Source: Hyaloperonospora brassicae
Taxonomy: Eukaryota; Oomycota; Peronosporomycetes; Peronosporales; Peronosporaceae
Assembly: GCA_947650285.1 (NCBI GenBank)
Contig: CANTFL010001451.1
Location: 124,001-188,000, forward strand
Length of the DNA: 64,000 nucleotides
Reading direction: 5' to 3'
Positions within the stretch are counted from its first letter, which is position 1, and each line of letters opens with the position of its first letter. Positions 36,405 through 47,499 of the stretch are shown piece after piece. The translations under genes were made by a program, and so were the position numbers. Under the pieces are notes generated by a model, which was not told the DNA's origin, ran no database searches, and saw only the letters and a program-made list of their open reading frames with translations.

Positions 36405-39400
36405 GTGAAACAGGGCTTAGCCCCACTTAGCGCTGTGCCAGCCATCACAGAGCGTGGATACAAGCCTGGCTTGTTAGTCGCCGAGGCGACAGTAAAAGGC
36501 TTTGAGAAGCCGTGGTCGATTTTAATCGATTCAGGAGCATCATGTAACTATGCTCGACGTCGTTCCATTGAGGGAAGTCAGCGATACGCTGAAGCGCTCA
36601 AAGCGCACGAAGGTGATTCGATCACCGTTCGTTTAGCGACTGGTAGTCGCGTCACGGTGCCTAAAGTTCCGTTGAACTTAGGTGTGAAGTTTTTGGACTT
36701 TGACAGCATTGAACGTTGTCTCGTCCTCGATTTGGATTCGAGATATGATCTCATCCTGGGTATGGCTTGGCTTGAACGCCATGAGCCATGGATTGATTGG
36801 AGGAATAAGACCTTAGGCGCCACGCGCAATGTTCCTAGCGAAGCTTTGGAGAGTCATGAACCCACCTTTGCTAGGCAACAAAAGCGCTATTGGCGCGAGC
36901 CATTGACGGAAGATGTCAATGTGCTGGACATTGGTATGTCAGAGTTATTTAACTCGAATGTCGATGACATAAATATTGAGCGGAGCTCTTCTAACGCGTT
37001 TGGAGAGAGTTATACTCCGTTGAGAGATACTCGTTGTGATACTGAGTCACTGCATGCGTCAAGCATGGTTGGCCTAGGGCCGAAACATCAAGAATGTAAT
37101 TCCTCTGATGTAAGTGCGGTGGCACGTGAAAATACACAGAGTGAGGACGGCCGAGGTGGCACCTCACTGAATGTCGGTAATGACATTGATGGCGAGAAGC
37201 CAGAGTGTTCAGGGCTAGGCCCTAATGCTATAAGTGCGGTGGCACGTGAAATTACACAGAGTGAGGACGGCCGAGGTGGCACCTCACTGAATGTCGGTAA
37301 TGACATTGATGGCGAGAAGCCAGAGTGTTCAGGGCTAGGCCCTAATGCTATAAGTGCGGTGGCACGTGAAATTACACAGAGTGAGGACGGCCGAGGTGGC
37401 ACCTCACTGAATGTCGGTAATGACATTGATGGCGAGAAGCCAGAGTGTTCAGGGCTAGGCCCTAATGCTATAAGTGCGGTGGCACGTGAAATTACACAGA
37501 GTGAGGGCGGCCGAGGTGGCACCTCACTGAATGTCGGTAATGACATTGTTGGCGAGAAGCCAGAGTGTTTAGGGCTAGGCCCGAATAATGTACGTGAAGT
37601 GGTACGTGTAAATCCACTGGGTGAAGTGTTCGAGTTACGTAACACTTCACCAGATGTCGCTCAAGACATGAGCTCTCGTATAGAGCGTGCTAAGATGAAT
37701 AGCAACCACGGGGACTTTGCTGTCCCGGCCTCTAAGAGGCGTAAGGTTTCTTTGAGGAAACAATCGAAGCGTAGGGTGGTGACTGTTAAGTGCCCAACGT
37801 TTAAGAAGTCACGAAGTGATAATAGTAATAATACACTGTATACACTTGTCAATGGATTGACTGGCCAGATCGATGGCAATATTAGTCTTGAGACTCTTCC
37901 ATCCGTGGATAAAATCTTTGAGCTAGACGAGATGTCTGACGGCGAATTTAGCCAAGCCTTGCAGGCAGGAGAATTCTCCGAGTTAGTGGTCATTCGGCCT
38001 GATATTGAGTTGAACTCATCCTCGTTATTGGACGAGTCTGTCCTTGAGGACACAAAGGCGGCATTGGATGCCCGTAGTGGATCCTCGATCCTTAAGGATC
38101 CTCTTGATCCGTTTTATCCTTTGGTAAAGGAATTTCAAGACGTGGTGTGTCACGACCCACCGTCTGTATTACCTCCTGATAGAGGTGTGCGTCATGAAAT
38201 TGACTTGGTTCCTGGAACTAAATACTGCGTAACACGGCAGTGGCCTTTGCCCAAAGAACAGTGTGACGTCATAGACGACTTCTTTCGTGCAAAGCACGCG
38301 GCGGGGATGGTTCGTGAGAGCAAATCTCCCCATTCCACACCGACCTTCTGTGTCAAAAAGCCCAACGGGAAGTGGCGCATTGTTCATGCTTACAATAAGC
38401 TTAATGTGGCCACCATCCCGGCTCAGACACCAATTCCGAGGAAGGATGTTCTTCAGAACAATATGGTGGGATGTACAATGTACAGTGCGCTAGACTTAGT
38501 CGATGGTTATTACCAGCTTCTCATGCGAGAAAGCGATATTCCGCTGACAGCGGTCAGCACTCCAAGCGGTATGCTCTGGGAGTGGCTCGTTATGCCGCAA
38601 GGGCTATCAAATGCCCCGGCTACATTCAACCGTCTTGTGACACAATTGTTTAGACCTCACAGAGGTTATGCACAGACGTACTTTGATGACATCTTTGTCC
38701 ATAGTCGTGCTATGAACGGTCGGTCAGATGTGGATAATCACATTGACCATTTACGAGCGGTGCTCGAGTGCATGCGCACGAATAAGTTGTACGCCAACGC
38801 GTCTAAGTGCATTTTTGGTGCAGAAGAGATTCCCTTTTTAGGGTGCTTTATTGGTAAGCAAGGCCTTAGAGCGGATCACGCCAAGGTAAAAGCCATAGTT
38901 GATTGGCCGGTTCCAAGGAACCAAAAGGACTTACGTAAGTGGCTTGGCCTCGCCAATTACTTTACACAAGTACAGTGCAAATTACGCAGACATGGCTCGG
39001 CCATTAACCAATCTCCTTAAAAAGGATGTAGAATGGTGCTGGACTAGCACTAAGCATGATGCTTTTCAAGCAGTCAAGGAGAGTCTCCTACATGCGCCCA
39101 TATTGGCTTTGCCTGATCCTGAGCGATCTTTCAGTGTCGTCTGTGACGCATCTGACTTTGCCATAGGCAGCGCTCTGTTACAAACAGATGATGATGGGCG
39201 GGAACGCGTTATTGCGTTTGAGTCCCGACAGCTAAAAGCTGCGGAGAAGAACTATCCTGTTCATGACAAAGAGCTACTTGCAATGAAGTATGCTCTCGTC
39301 AAATTCAGAGTTCATCTTCTTGGCTCTAAGCCGTTTGTGATCTATACAGATAATGCGTCACTACGCACTGCGACCCAGTCGCCTCACCTCTCTCAGAGAA

Positions 39401-41328
39401 TGGCTCGTTGGCTTTCCTTCTTTGCCGAGTACAACTTCGAGGTGAAGTATAAGCCGGGCAAGCAAAATGCTTTGGCGGATGCGTTGTCACGCAGGCCTGA
39501 CTATGAGCTTGCTCATGTTACGACTCTGTCGTCACCGGTTACTGACCTAATCCGCACGGCATATGTCAAGGATGAACATTGTGTAGCCCTGCTACGTGCT
39601 CTAGGGAGCGAGGAGTTTAAAGACTCGGACATAAAATTGTCGGCACGGTTACGTGCGAGGTTACATCGATATTCCATCGATCAAGGCCTGTTGTGCTATA
39701 GCACGGATGTGGAGGATACCCCTCGCATCGTTGTCCCTCATGATGAGGAGTTGAAGTATCGGATCCTCTATGAGGCACATGATACTGCGTTGAGTGGTCA
39801 TCTCGGTCGTGAAAAGACCTACGGCTCTGTGAGCCAATTCTATTGGTGGCCCAAACTATACAAATGGGTGAGCACCTATGTACGTACGTGTGAAACGTGT
39901 CAACGGGTGAAACCCTCACCACATGCGGCAGCGCCGCTGGCTAGTTTGCCTATACCCAAAGGGTGTTGGGAGTCCATCAGTATGGACTTCCTGTTCGGTT
40001 TACCGACGGATTCGTATGGAAATACGGGTATTGTGGTCTTTGTTGACCGTTTGAGCAAGATGGCTCATTTAGCGGCGGTGCCAGACACCATTGATGGTGA
40101 AGGTACAGCGACGCTGTTTATCGATCGCGTGTTTCGACAACACGGTCTGCCGTTGGCAATTGTCTCTGATAGAGATCTTTGCTTCACTGAGAAGTTTTGG
40201 AATTCCATCTTCAAGGTGCTCGGCACACGTTTGGACATGTCCACAGCGGATCATCCGCAGACCGATGGTCAAACGGAGCGCGTTAATCGTGTCATTGGTG
40301 ACATCTTGCGCAGTGTTTGCGCTGAAACACCTAAGCGTTGGAGCTCGATGCTCCCTGTCGTTGAGTTTGCGTTGAATAACGCTGTGCATGCCTCCACCGG
40401 CTTTACCCCGTTCTACGTGAACGGTCTCACACACCCTCGCGTTCCGTTAACGCTACCACTACGTGGTTCAGGGCTTGGTGGGGGAGGAGTTGCCGATCGG
40501 CTTGCTGATATCAGCCCTGCTACTGTTCAAAAACAGGTAAGCGAGTTTCTCGCAACGCGATTGAATGTCTTACGACATGTGCGTGACGCACTGGCTGATA
40601 GCCAAGATAAGCAGAAGGAACAAGCAGATGCCAAAGGCAGAGGTTGTATTGAACGTTATAAGGTCGGAGACCAAGTTCTACTCAATGCTAAAAACCTACC
40701 TACAAATGTAGTATCCGCCGTCTTCAAGACGAAGTTGCGCCCGCGCTTCATTGGACCCTTTACGGTCGTCGCCAAGAAGGGACTTGCGTATACGCTCAAC
40801 CTTCCGCGCAAACTGCGCACACACCCCGTGTTCTACGTTGGCATGCTTAAGCCGTATCGGGATCCGTCCCACGTGAACTTGGAGGCGCTTGCGCCGGGTA
40901 GGTTGGCTTTGCCATCGGTTGCTGAATCCGTATCAGGAGGTCAAGCTGAGCCTCCATCCGGGCTTGGCCCAACTCCAACGCCCGAACACGGGCTCGCATT
41001 GCGTCGAACGCACTCTGGGTCTGACCCAACGTCTCACGGAGACCACTCAGCTCGAGAAGCACCTTCTCGTGCTCCTCCTTCGGTATACCGACCACCTCCG
41101 ACGCTGCTCGATGAGCAAGGGAACCGCCAGTTCCATGTGGAACGACTCCTGAAACGACGTCGTCGTCAGGGTCAATACCAGTATCTGGTAAAGTGGCGAG
41201 GGTACCCGGAGTCGGAGAACTCGTGGGAATTTGAGGTACCCCTTCGGCAGGATTGCCCGTACGCCGTTGATGTTTTTGAACATCGTGGCAGGGGTCATCC
41301 TTCGACCGATATCGCTTCCCACCAATAG
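36405..41328 (+). CDS. pol: Retrotransposon Pol (PR-RT-RH-INT-chromodomain), interrupted by a one-base frame shift
   Basis: The first block (36405-39020) begins with an aspartic protease (ILIDSGAS, about 36517). A 120-bp tandem repeat region follows (37100-37600), then reverse transcriptase, with [41 protein letters not shown] and catalytic YFDD. At 38961-38963 an extra T in TTTACACAAG shifts the frame. The second block (to 41328) supplies RNase H ([31 protein letters not shown]), the integrase zinc finger (HDTALSGH, then CETC) and the DDE core ([27 protein letters not shown]). A C-terminal chromodomain closes it ([25 protein letters not shown]). Pol copies RNA to DNA and integrates it. Both blocks are otherwise intact, so the defect is recent or an artefact. 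Confidence 0.95.
37100..37600 (+). repeat. Four tandem 120-bp in-frame repeats inside pol
   Basis: A 40-codon unit ([19 protein letters not shown], then [18 protein letters not shown]) repeats with 120-bp period at about 37113, 37233, 37353 and 37473, followed by a divergent half copy ([12 protein letters not shown]). The block separates protease from reverse transcriptase, and the three central copies are nearly identical, so it expanded recently. Confidence 0.95.
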
Positions 41329-42193
41329 TGGTGGAAGCAGGTGGGTCGTTTGGTTCCGCTTGACCAACTCCCACTTCCATCGGCACAGCCGGAGCATAGC
41401 GGGTGCGAAATCGCAATTGGCCTCTGGCCTTAAGCTTGGCATAGTCATACCGAAGCTTTCGTTCGAGACGAACATCCGCCACATTGGCACTTGCTCTGAG
41501 AGCTAGCATGCTGCTGAGGTGACGTTTCCGGTGCACCCAGCGCACAAAAGTGTTGTCCTCCTCCTCCGGAGATTCGCCTGCGAATAAGAGGATGGGTATA
41601 CCCCTCATCGGTGGCACCGGTGCACCCCGTGCTTGCGTGTCAAGTCGCAACTTGTATTGACTTAGAGTCGTCAAGTGGGGTTGCAGGTACCTCTCACGAA
41701 GTGCCTGTCGGCTCGCCACTTCATCAGAAGATGTAGGCTCAGCGCCAATGGCCCACGTTGCCAGGGAACGACCTGTCGTTTGGCGTATACGCTCTTCCAC
41801 ATTGAGTGGCGTGAACTGATAGCCACGACGACCCTCAAGGTCTGCAGCAAGCTGCATACGGCGCTGAGCGCTCTCCTCTTGTTGGATTACCAACTCTTGT
41901 TGCTCATCGAGCGGGTTGGTGATGATGTGTTCACCTGCATCTGTTGCATGATGCTGCGTTTCTAACGCGGTGGTCTCACTACGCTCGGCAAATGGGTTTG
42001 GTGCAGTATGAGGCGATGCCTCTTGCACTGGTGAGTTGGACATTGTCCGTTCTTCACCACGGACATCGGTATCACTACCATAGTCCTCCTCCACATTAAT
42101 GCCGAGGTAAGAAGAGAGAGTCGGGGACTCGTTAGGTGGCGATGCCATGGTGTTTCGTGCTTTGCAAACCGTGAGGTTAGAGCGCACACACAC
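40847..42193 (-). CDS. Antisense ORF of the chromovirus, coiled-coil protein of unknown function (448 aa)
   Basis: An uninterrupted ORF on the strand opposite pol runs from just inside the 3' LTR back over the last 482 nt of pol. The ATG at 42148 (context CACCATGG, encoding MASPPNESPTLS) is a better start than the one at 42193. Visible features are an acidic Ser/Glu-rich N-terminus, a charged helical region (EEESAQRRMQLAADLEGR-like), a basic cluster like a bipartite nuclear signal (GKRYRSKD followed by KHQRR), and a C-terminal heptad pattern ([19 protein letters not shown], then [19 protein letters not shown]). No family is recognised. Plant chromoviruses such as Grande and Retand carry antisense ORFs in the same place, but I cannot claim homology. 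Expression could start from antisense transcription out of the 3' LTR. Confidence 0.6.
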   Translation of the reverse strand: MCVRSNLTVCKARNTMASPPNESPTLSSYLGINVEEDYGSDTDVRGEERTMSNSPVQEASPHTAPNPFAERSETTALETQHHATDAGEHIITNPLDEQQELVIQQEESAQRRMQLAADLEGRRGYQFTPLNVEERIRQTTGRSLATWAIGAEPTSSDEVASRQALRERYLQPHLTTLSQYKLRLDTQARGAPVPPMRGIPILLFAGESPEEEDNTFVRWVHRKRHLSSMLALRASANVADVRLERKLRYDYAKLKARGQLRFRTRYAPAVPMEVGVGQAEPNDPPASTTIGGKRYRSKDDPCHDVQKHQRRTGNPAEGVPQIPTSSPTPGTLATLPDTGIDPDDDVVSGVVPHGTGGSLAHRAASEVVGIPKEEHEKVLLELSGLRETLGQTQSAFDAMRARVRALELGQARMEAQLDLLIRIQQPMAKPTYPAQAPPSSRGTDPDTA

Positions 42194-42243
42194 CGTCCTC
42201 TTCGAGGAAAAGTTCGATTGACGTTTTGTGGTAACGTCAGTCT

Positions 42244-42255
42244 GGTGGGGGAGGG
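42244..42255 (+). other. Polypurine tract of the chromovirus
   Basis: The purine-rich run GGTGGGGGAGGG directly abuts the 3' LTR start, the position where plus-strand DNA synthesis is primed in LTR retrotransposons. Confidence 0.75.
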
Positions 42256-42781
42256 TGTAACGGGGTTACACGTCGGCTGGTAGCCGACGATAGGTGTGGT
42301 GCACACACGAGAGGGGGGTATCCTATAAGGTAATATTAGAACACAGTGAGCGTATCAATTGTTGAAGACTGGTGTCTGTCATCAATTGATTGCAAGATCT
42401 TTTAAGAGGTTATTTAGGGCAGGTTAAATACGTTGTTCTAAGGTGTTCTTTTAGGTTAAATGAAGAAATAAAATTCAGTTCCCATTTTGATCAACATAAG
42501 ACACGTGCCTTACGAGGCGTCTTTGATCGGGAGGACAGAAGCAACGCCTGTAAAGGTAGCTTGTCCTCGAGCACTCTGTGCTGTGATTCATTTGAATCGT
42601 TTGGTCCCTCTGGAACGGGGATCGTAAGCTCTCTGAGCTGTTGACTCTCTGAGTCGGGTTCTCTGAACCACCCTTTAAGCTCTCTGAGCTGTTGACTCTC
42701 TGAGTCGGGTTCTTTGAACCGAAGTTGCTCATTGAGCGTAAAGTCTTCCTCTGACTTAAGGAGCTGTGTAGCTCCGCTACA
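42256..42781 (+). repeat. 3' LTR of the chromovirus
   Basis: It is a 526-bp copy of the 5' LTR, identical by eye except for one extra G in the G-run near 42318. It is followed directly by the duplicated target GCCAA. Confidence 0.95.
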
Positions 42782-43029
42782 GCCAATGTGGGTGTGTTTC
42801 CTTGGGCATGAACCAGGTCGAGTGGTTGTGGATGTGTTGTAGTACATTCTGGCTTCTCGTTCGTCTCGGTATCCGCTGAAGACTTCATGTTCATGTCGCT
42901 TGTGGAAGTGTGTTTCGGAACGCGTGGCAGACTGTCTTGTCTGCTGAAGCATTTACATGCGTGGACTTCGTTTTAGTTAAGCCTCGTTTCAATGACTTTT
43001 TTGGAGACGCGTGAAGTATCCAACGGCTA

Positions 43030-43664
43030 AGCAACCTCTTTTGTCCGACTCGGGGTACGGTCGTCCGTATTTTATCTTGTCGGCGCCAGGATTAATTCTT
43101 ATTGCGTGGGATTGTGAGCGCGTTTTAGCTTTGCTGGTCTCGTATTGCTGGAATCCATCCTGCAACTGGGCGCAGGTTGCTACGCACGGTTGTCAGTGCG
43201 TAGCAAGCTCTCCTGAATGCAGTGAGAACCAGTGCCCTGTTAGGTTGCGTACACTTAGGGCGTTCAGAGAAAGACTTAGTACGAAACAACTACGCTTAGT
43301 AAGAGAAAAGAAAAACAGTATTAACATATTCAAGTCATTAATGCGTCTTGTCTTATTAGTCCTAACTGAACTATATTAATACTAAAGCATGTAAAGTGAC
43401 GTCTACTCACCGCCCATTGCGCGCGTCTAGCAGCAATTGGTGAATAAAAGCACTAAATATCAAATAAAAAGCTTGGATATCTTTATGGTTTGCTGAGAAA
43501 AGCCATCGTGTTGACCATATTGATATAATGGTATGTCAACCAATGAGTAAGCCTTTGGGCCACTGCAACCATATCACTGAAATGTGTGATATTGTAGTGA
43601 GAATATTCGACTTAATATTCTCTATCATCATAGTCACAAACAATAACACGCTCACCCCGTTACA
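43030..43664 (-). mobile_element. Remnant LTR of a second Gypsy-type element, minus orientation (outer end uncertain)
   Basis: On the minus strand, TGTAACGGGGTGAGCG starts at 43664 and shares its first 11 bases with the LTR start of the intact element. It is preceded by a purine-rich GGGCGGGATG that resembles a polypurine tract. The AT-rich stretch behind it (43030-43660) has no gene and contains an imperfect ACGCACTGACAACCGTGCGT hairpin near 43183, plausible for an LTR. The far boundary is a guess. Confidence 0.35.
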
Positions 43665-43771
43665 CATCCCGCCCAGGTATGGCCGACTCAGCCGGACATA
43701 GATGGGATAGATCCTGGGCCATCCTTGAGGGGTTGCCGCAATAGCCGGTTCGCTCAGTTGTTTGAGAAGTG

Positions 43772-43929
43772 GCGTCTGACGATCCGCCTCTCGGGGCTTG
43801 GTCTTCATGCTGATCAAAGTAGTAGAAATTGTTGAAAGGCATTCGATGCGGCGTCTGGCGATCCGCCTCTCGGGGCTTAGTCTTCATATTGATTAAAGGA
43901 GTAGAAATTGTTGAAAGGCATTCGATGCG
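43772..43929. repeat. 79-bp tandem duplication
   Basis: A unit beginning GCGTCTGRCGATCCGCCTCTC and ending CATTCGATGCG occurs twice in tandem (43772 and 43851), with a few substitutions; a third start (GCGTCC) follows at 43930. It lies on the presumed internal side of the minus-strand LTR remnant, so it may be part of that element. Confidence 0.9.
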
Positions 43930-46890
43930 GCGTCCACGTCCAAGTGATTCGTTTCAGCTCAGGTGTACGCTTTCACTTGATGCGTCGGCGCCGAGAAAGT
44001 GCTATGACGATCCTGTTGCTCGTTGGCCACGGGCCTTGTACACTGTGAGATCGTATGTGATGGCGGGTGATATCCGAATCATGGAACGCGTAGAAAGTGG
44101 CAGAAGTGGTGCAAAAGCAAATGTATTCCTAGTGTCGACCTGTGCGCGACATGCTTCAGTTGCGCTCGACCGTCAGGGGAATCAAACGTTGCTAAAACGA
44201 AATTCGAGTTGCAGGCGACAGTGGCGCCTGAGTTCAATACCACGGCGCGTTATACACTTGCAGATAGCATCGCTTCAATGGTACCAGCGGAGACTCCAAT
44301 GGCAAGTGCTCTTCGTTGGTAGCGTAACTGATCTCATCTTTTTGGCGATGTGCTGAGTATTCCGAGTGCTGGAACTTCACGCTCCAAATGGTAGGACAAA
44401 GGACTCGTAGACATGCTCCTCTGTACTGATAGACGCAGGGGGCCACCCAATCGTCGCTGCTTTATCAGCAAGCGTGTCTCTTACGCTTTGCCGTTCGAAC
44501 GATCTCGCGAGCGAGCAGTGCATTCGGTGTGGATTCCCTCCTGTCTTCGTACGTTTGTGGAGGTATGTCTTCTCAGCAACGTAACGAGGTACTTGGACCT
44601 AAGGAGGAATGATAGCAACCACACATCCTTCAACCTACGCCTTGCAATATCAAAGCACGACCACGTGCATAGCACGTGTCTTAGTACACGCACGGAAACC
44701 TGGAGGGTAAACAAGCACGATGCTTCGCATTATCCACGCAGCGAGGGCCTCCTCTTCGACTTCGAGCATCGGACGTAGGTGGTCGTCTGGCTTGGCCTCC
44801 CACAAACGGGTTGTAGCCCTGATCCAGAGCTGGTGTCGCTTGTCGCCAATACCGCTACCTTCTCCCTATGGACCCACGTCCTTGTCGCTAGTCGGTTGGT
44901 GTCTTGGTCCAGAAAGCAATTCTATACCGAGCGAGGTGCCATCACGAGCGTACGTCGGGCAAGTCTACTGTACCGACAGACTTGTGCACTTGGCCGACCC
45001 GCGTAGATTCCGTCTGACTCGGATGCAGTCTATGCATGATCGGTCGCGGTCGTTCGCGCGTGATTGTTGGCATTCCAATTGTGACATATCTCCATGGACG
45101 CGGCCTGTCGTGGTAGATTCCCAAGCGTAAGCATTAATCAGCGGCGGTGTATTTTGCAGCAGCAGGAGACGACATCTGACTTGACGTTGCGTGCCAATTG
45201 CTACCTCTGGTGCGCTGAATCGGACCGCCAGTTCCCACGGCCGAATATTTGGTCTGTTGGTGCGCGGATTCGCCGACCGTAGAAAGAATCAATGAGCTCT
45301 TTGTACCCCAATTCGAAGAAGCCGTTCGTCCGCAAGTGTGCAAGGCCGAAGTCTGTCAAACTTTCGCGTGTTTGAAGCCCCTTTTCCACGTTATCCGCGA
45401 CACAGGGACTGGCAGCTTGCAAGTACTACGGCCAGGAGGCCAACTCTTTCGGCTTCATCGGGAGGAGAGCAGCAAGTAAGCAGCCGGGCGAGCTTCAGCA
45501 CCCAGTTATGTGATATTGTCAACTGTCAAAAACTGAGGCGAGGAAGACTGGCTTAGTGATCCGCCGTATATTGCTGACACCGCCCGTCCTGATCGTGAAG
45601 AGACGCAGCGATCCAGGGACGCAGCATCAACTCGAGAGGAGTGTTCGTTGTTGTCTGAAGGAGTCTGTTAGGACTGTTGCAACCGGTCAACCAGAGAGAG
45701 GCGCGTGCAGACGCGGTCCGCGGTGGGCCACGAAACACACGTGGCCTGCCAGGCTGAAACGTTGCCAACGTGAGCCAAAGTCTTGCATATTTTACCCGCT
45801 GCGTCTTGCACGCGATCAAATGAAAGCCAGTCCGACCTCTCATGCCTGCTTGGATGTGTGCAATTGCGCCGTGATGATCTTGTGACGATAAGCCTTGGTG
45901 ATGGTAGAGTGGTGCCGCAAAAATCGGTTAAACAATTATGTAGCCGGTGCTCCGCCCATCTTGATGGCTCGAGTACTGCCGCCCCCATCTCACGATACGT
46001 ACTACCACCACTTGAGAATTACCTTAACACCCATCGCGAGGACCTCTGCGGCTGAAACCGAATACAAAGTAAGTGGGTACCATTGCCAGATGCCGGATAG
46101 CACGTCTGCGGCATCTAAAAAATTGCCAAAAATAACGACAAAGTGAGATGACGTCTCTTCATGAACGGTACGAAGCAGGACTGCAAAGGCCTGCGAGAAG
46201 TCGTCCCGCTGGAGTGCTAAGAACAAAGATGCCTGAAAATCATATCGTGGCATAGTTTCAAATCAAAGCCATTCTACAAGTTAAACCATAATACAAGTAG
46301 AGCCGTTCTACGTCGAATGGCTCTCACTTGAAACTCCGCTACCTCCGGCTCGGCAGAGACCGCATCGAAGACCGTATTCATCATCATTTTACGTCCCTTA
46401 GTCATCGGTTGACATGTGTAAAACCTTTCTGCGAAGCACTATTTCGTGTGTTAGTCTCTCTTTCCGTCGCCAGGGACACAACAGAGAAGCAAAGAGCGAA
46501 CACGGTGTTCATAGATGAACAGAGTAAGTGGTATTTAGTTTGTCCGCAGTTGCACGAAAAATGCAGCGCTACGCTCCACCCAACAACTGTTGTGTAGATC
46601 ACGCAATTCCCAATACAACATGGTGAGTTTATTAAGCTTCACCTTTTCGTCCACAAAGGAACTCCGTCGCTGCATCTTTCACTTCGGCAACTGTTCACAA
46701 CGTGTGTTGTAAGATGCACTCGAGTTGAAGCAGTCGGCTCCTCGAATGATGCCGTGTGACAATCGTATCTCTATACACATCTTGATGGATCTCATTTATC
46801 GGTCAAGGTTTGCAGACGAGATGGCAGCGTTCGGGTTGGCATCGAACCAGAGGCCGCTGCACCTGGTACTCGCGCAATATAGCACGACAC
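43930..46890. other. Decayed DNA, no intact gene recognised
   Basis: Many ORFs of 60-175 codons overlap on both strands (for example 43829-44356 plus and 45201-45422 minus), without conserved motifs. Mixed composition and the neighbouring LTR remnant suggest old transposon or gene relics. I could not link any to a family. Confidence 0.4.
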
Positions 46891-47109
46891 GGTCAGGAGC
46901 TTATGAAGGCTCATGGTGCTGTCGGGGTCAGCAACAAGACCGATCTGGGAATCTCTTCCACTTTTCGAAGACCTACGTGATACTCTAGGACAGGAAATTG
47001 AAATCGTCGCGAGAATGCACCCTTGTGATCCCAAACCATACGCTGGAGGGTCCTTACGTCAGTGAGCCCGGCCGACCCTCCCGTTGAACATGCCCGGTCC
47101 GGCGGAATG

Positions 47110-47480
47110 CATTACAACATTTCTATATCGGCTATGGAGCATCCTAAGGTCGCTTGGATGAAAGACTTTCGATATCGTTTCGCCTCACGAGGGTGAGCTG
47201 CCGGACCAGTGCGTGACATCGATGAAGCAACTCAGCAGCTCGGAGAACTAAACGTCAGGGAAGCGACGATCATCATACGAATCGCAAAGTAGACTTCAAA
47301 GACGCATGACATGGAATCAGGGGTTGAAAAAGCACAAATTGAGAGGGGTTTCACAAAGGCCACACACCCTTGTACGAAGCGTGGCTTCTACCGGCGCATA
47401 AAAAATAGCTTGAACTGTCTCGCCCGCCTTGTAGTGGCTATCATCCACGACTACGAACGCTGTATAGTTTCAAAAGGTGG
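47110..47480 (+). pseudogene. Probable relic of a WY-type effector
   Basis: A plus-strand stretch around 47240-47400 reads NVREATIIIRIAK, a TAG stop at 47290-47292, then TSKTHDMESGVEKAQIERGF. It lines up with NVAAIIRYANDSKEVRSIG and ELEKAQFEWW in the intact effector at 27.0-28.2 kb: same helix register and same spacing to the EKAQ motif. The conserved Trp is lost. With the internal stop and surrounding stops, this is best read as a dead copy of one WY module. Alignment is by eye over about 45 residues only. Confidence 0.35.
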
Positions 47481-47499
47481 AAAGTTGTGATGCATTCAA

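Larger units (their letters stand above)
34729..42781 (+). mobile_element. Full-length Ty3/Gypsy chromovirus retrotransposon
   Basis: Two direct LTRs of 525 bp (34729-35253) and 526 bp (42256-42781), both TG...CA, bracket an internal region carrying gag, protease, reverse transcriptase, RNase H, integrase and chromodomain in Ty3/Gypsy order. The 5-bp target-site duplication GCCAA occurs at 34724-34728 and 42782-42786. A candidate primer-binding site starting TGGTAGCACTCG lies 2 nt after the left LTR, and a purine-rich tract (GGTGGGGGAGGG) directly precedes the right LTR. The LTRs differ by one G in a G-run (near 34790 and 42318), so insertion was very recent. The chromodomain suggests targeting to histone-marked chromatin. 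The single-base frame shifts in gag and pol imply this copy is non-autonomous unless they are sequencing errors. Confidence 0.96.
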
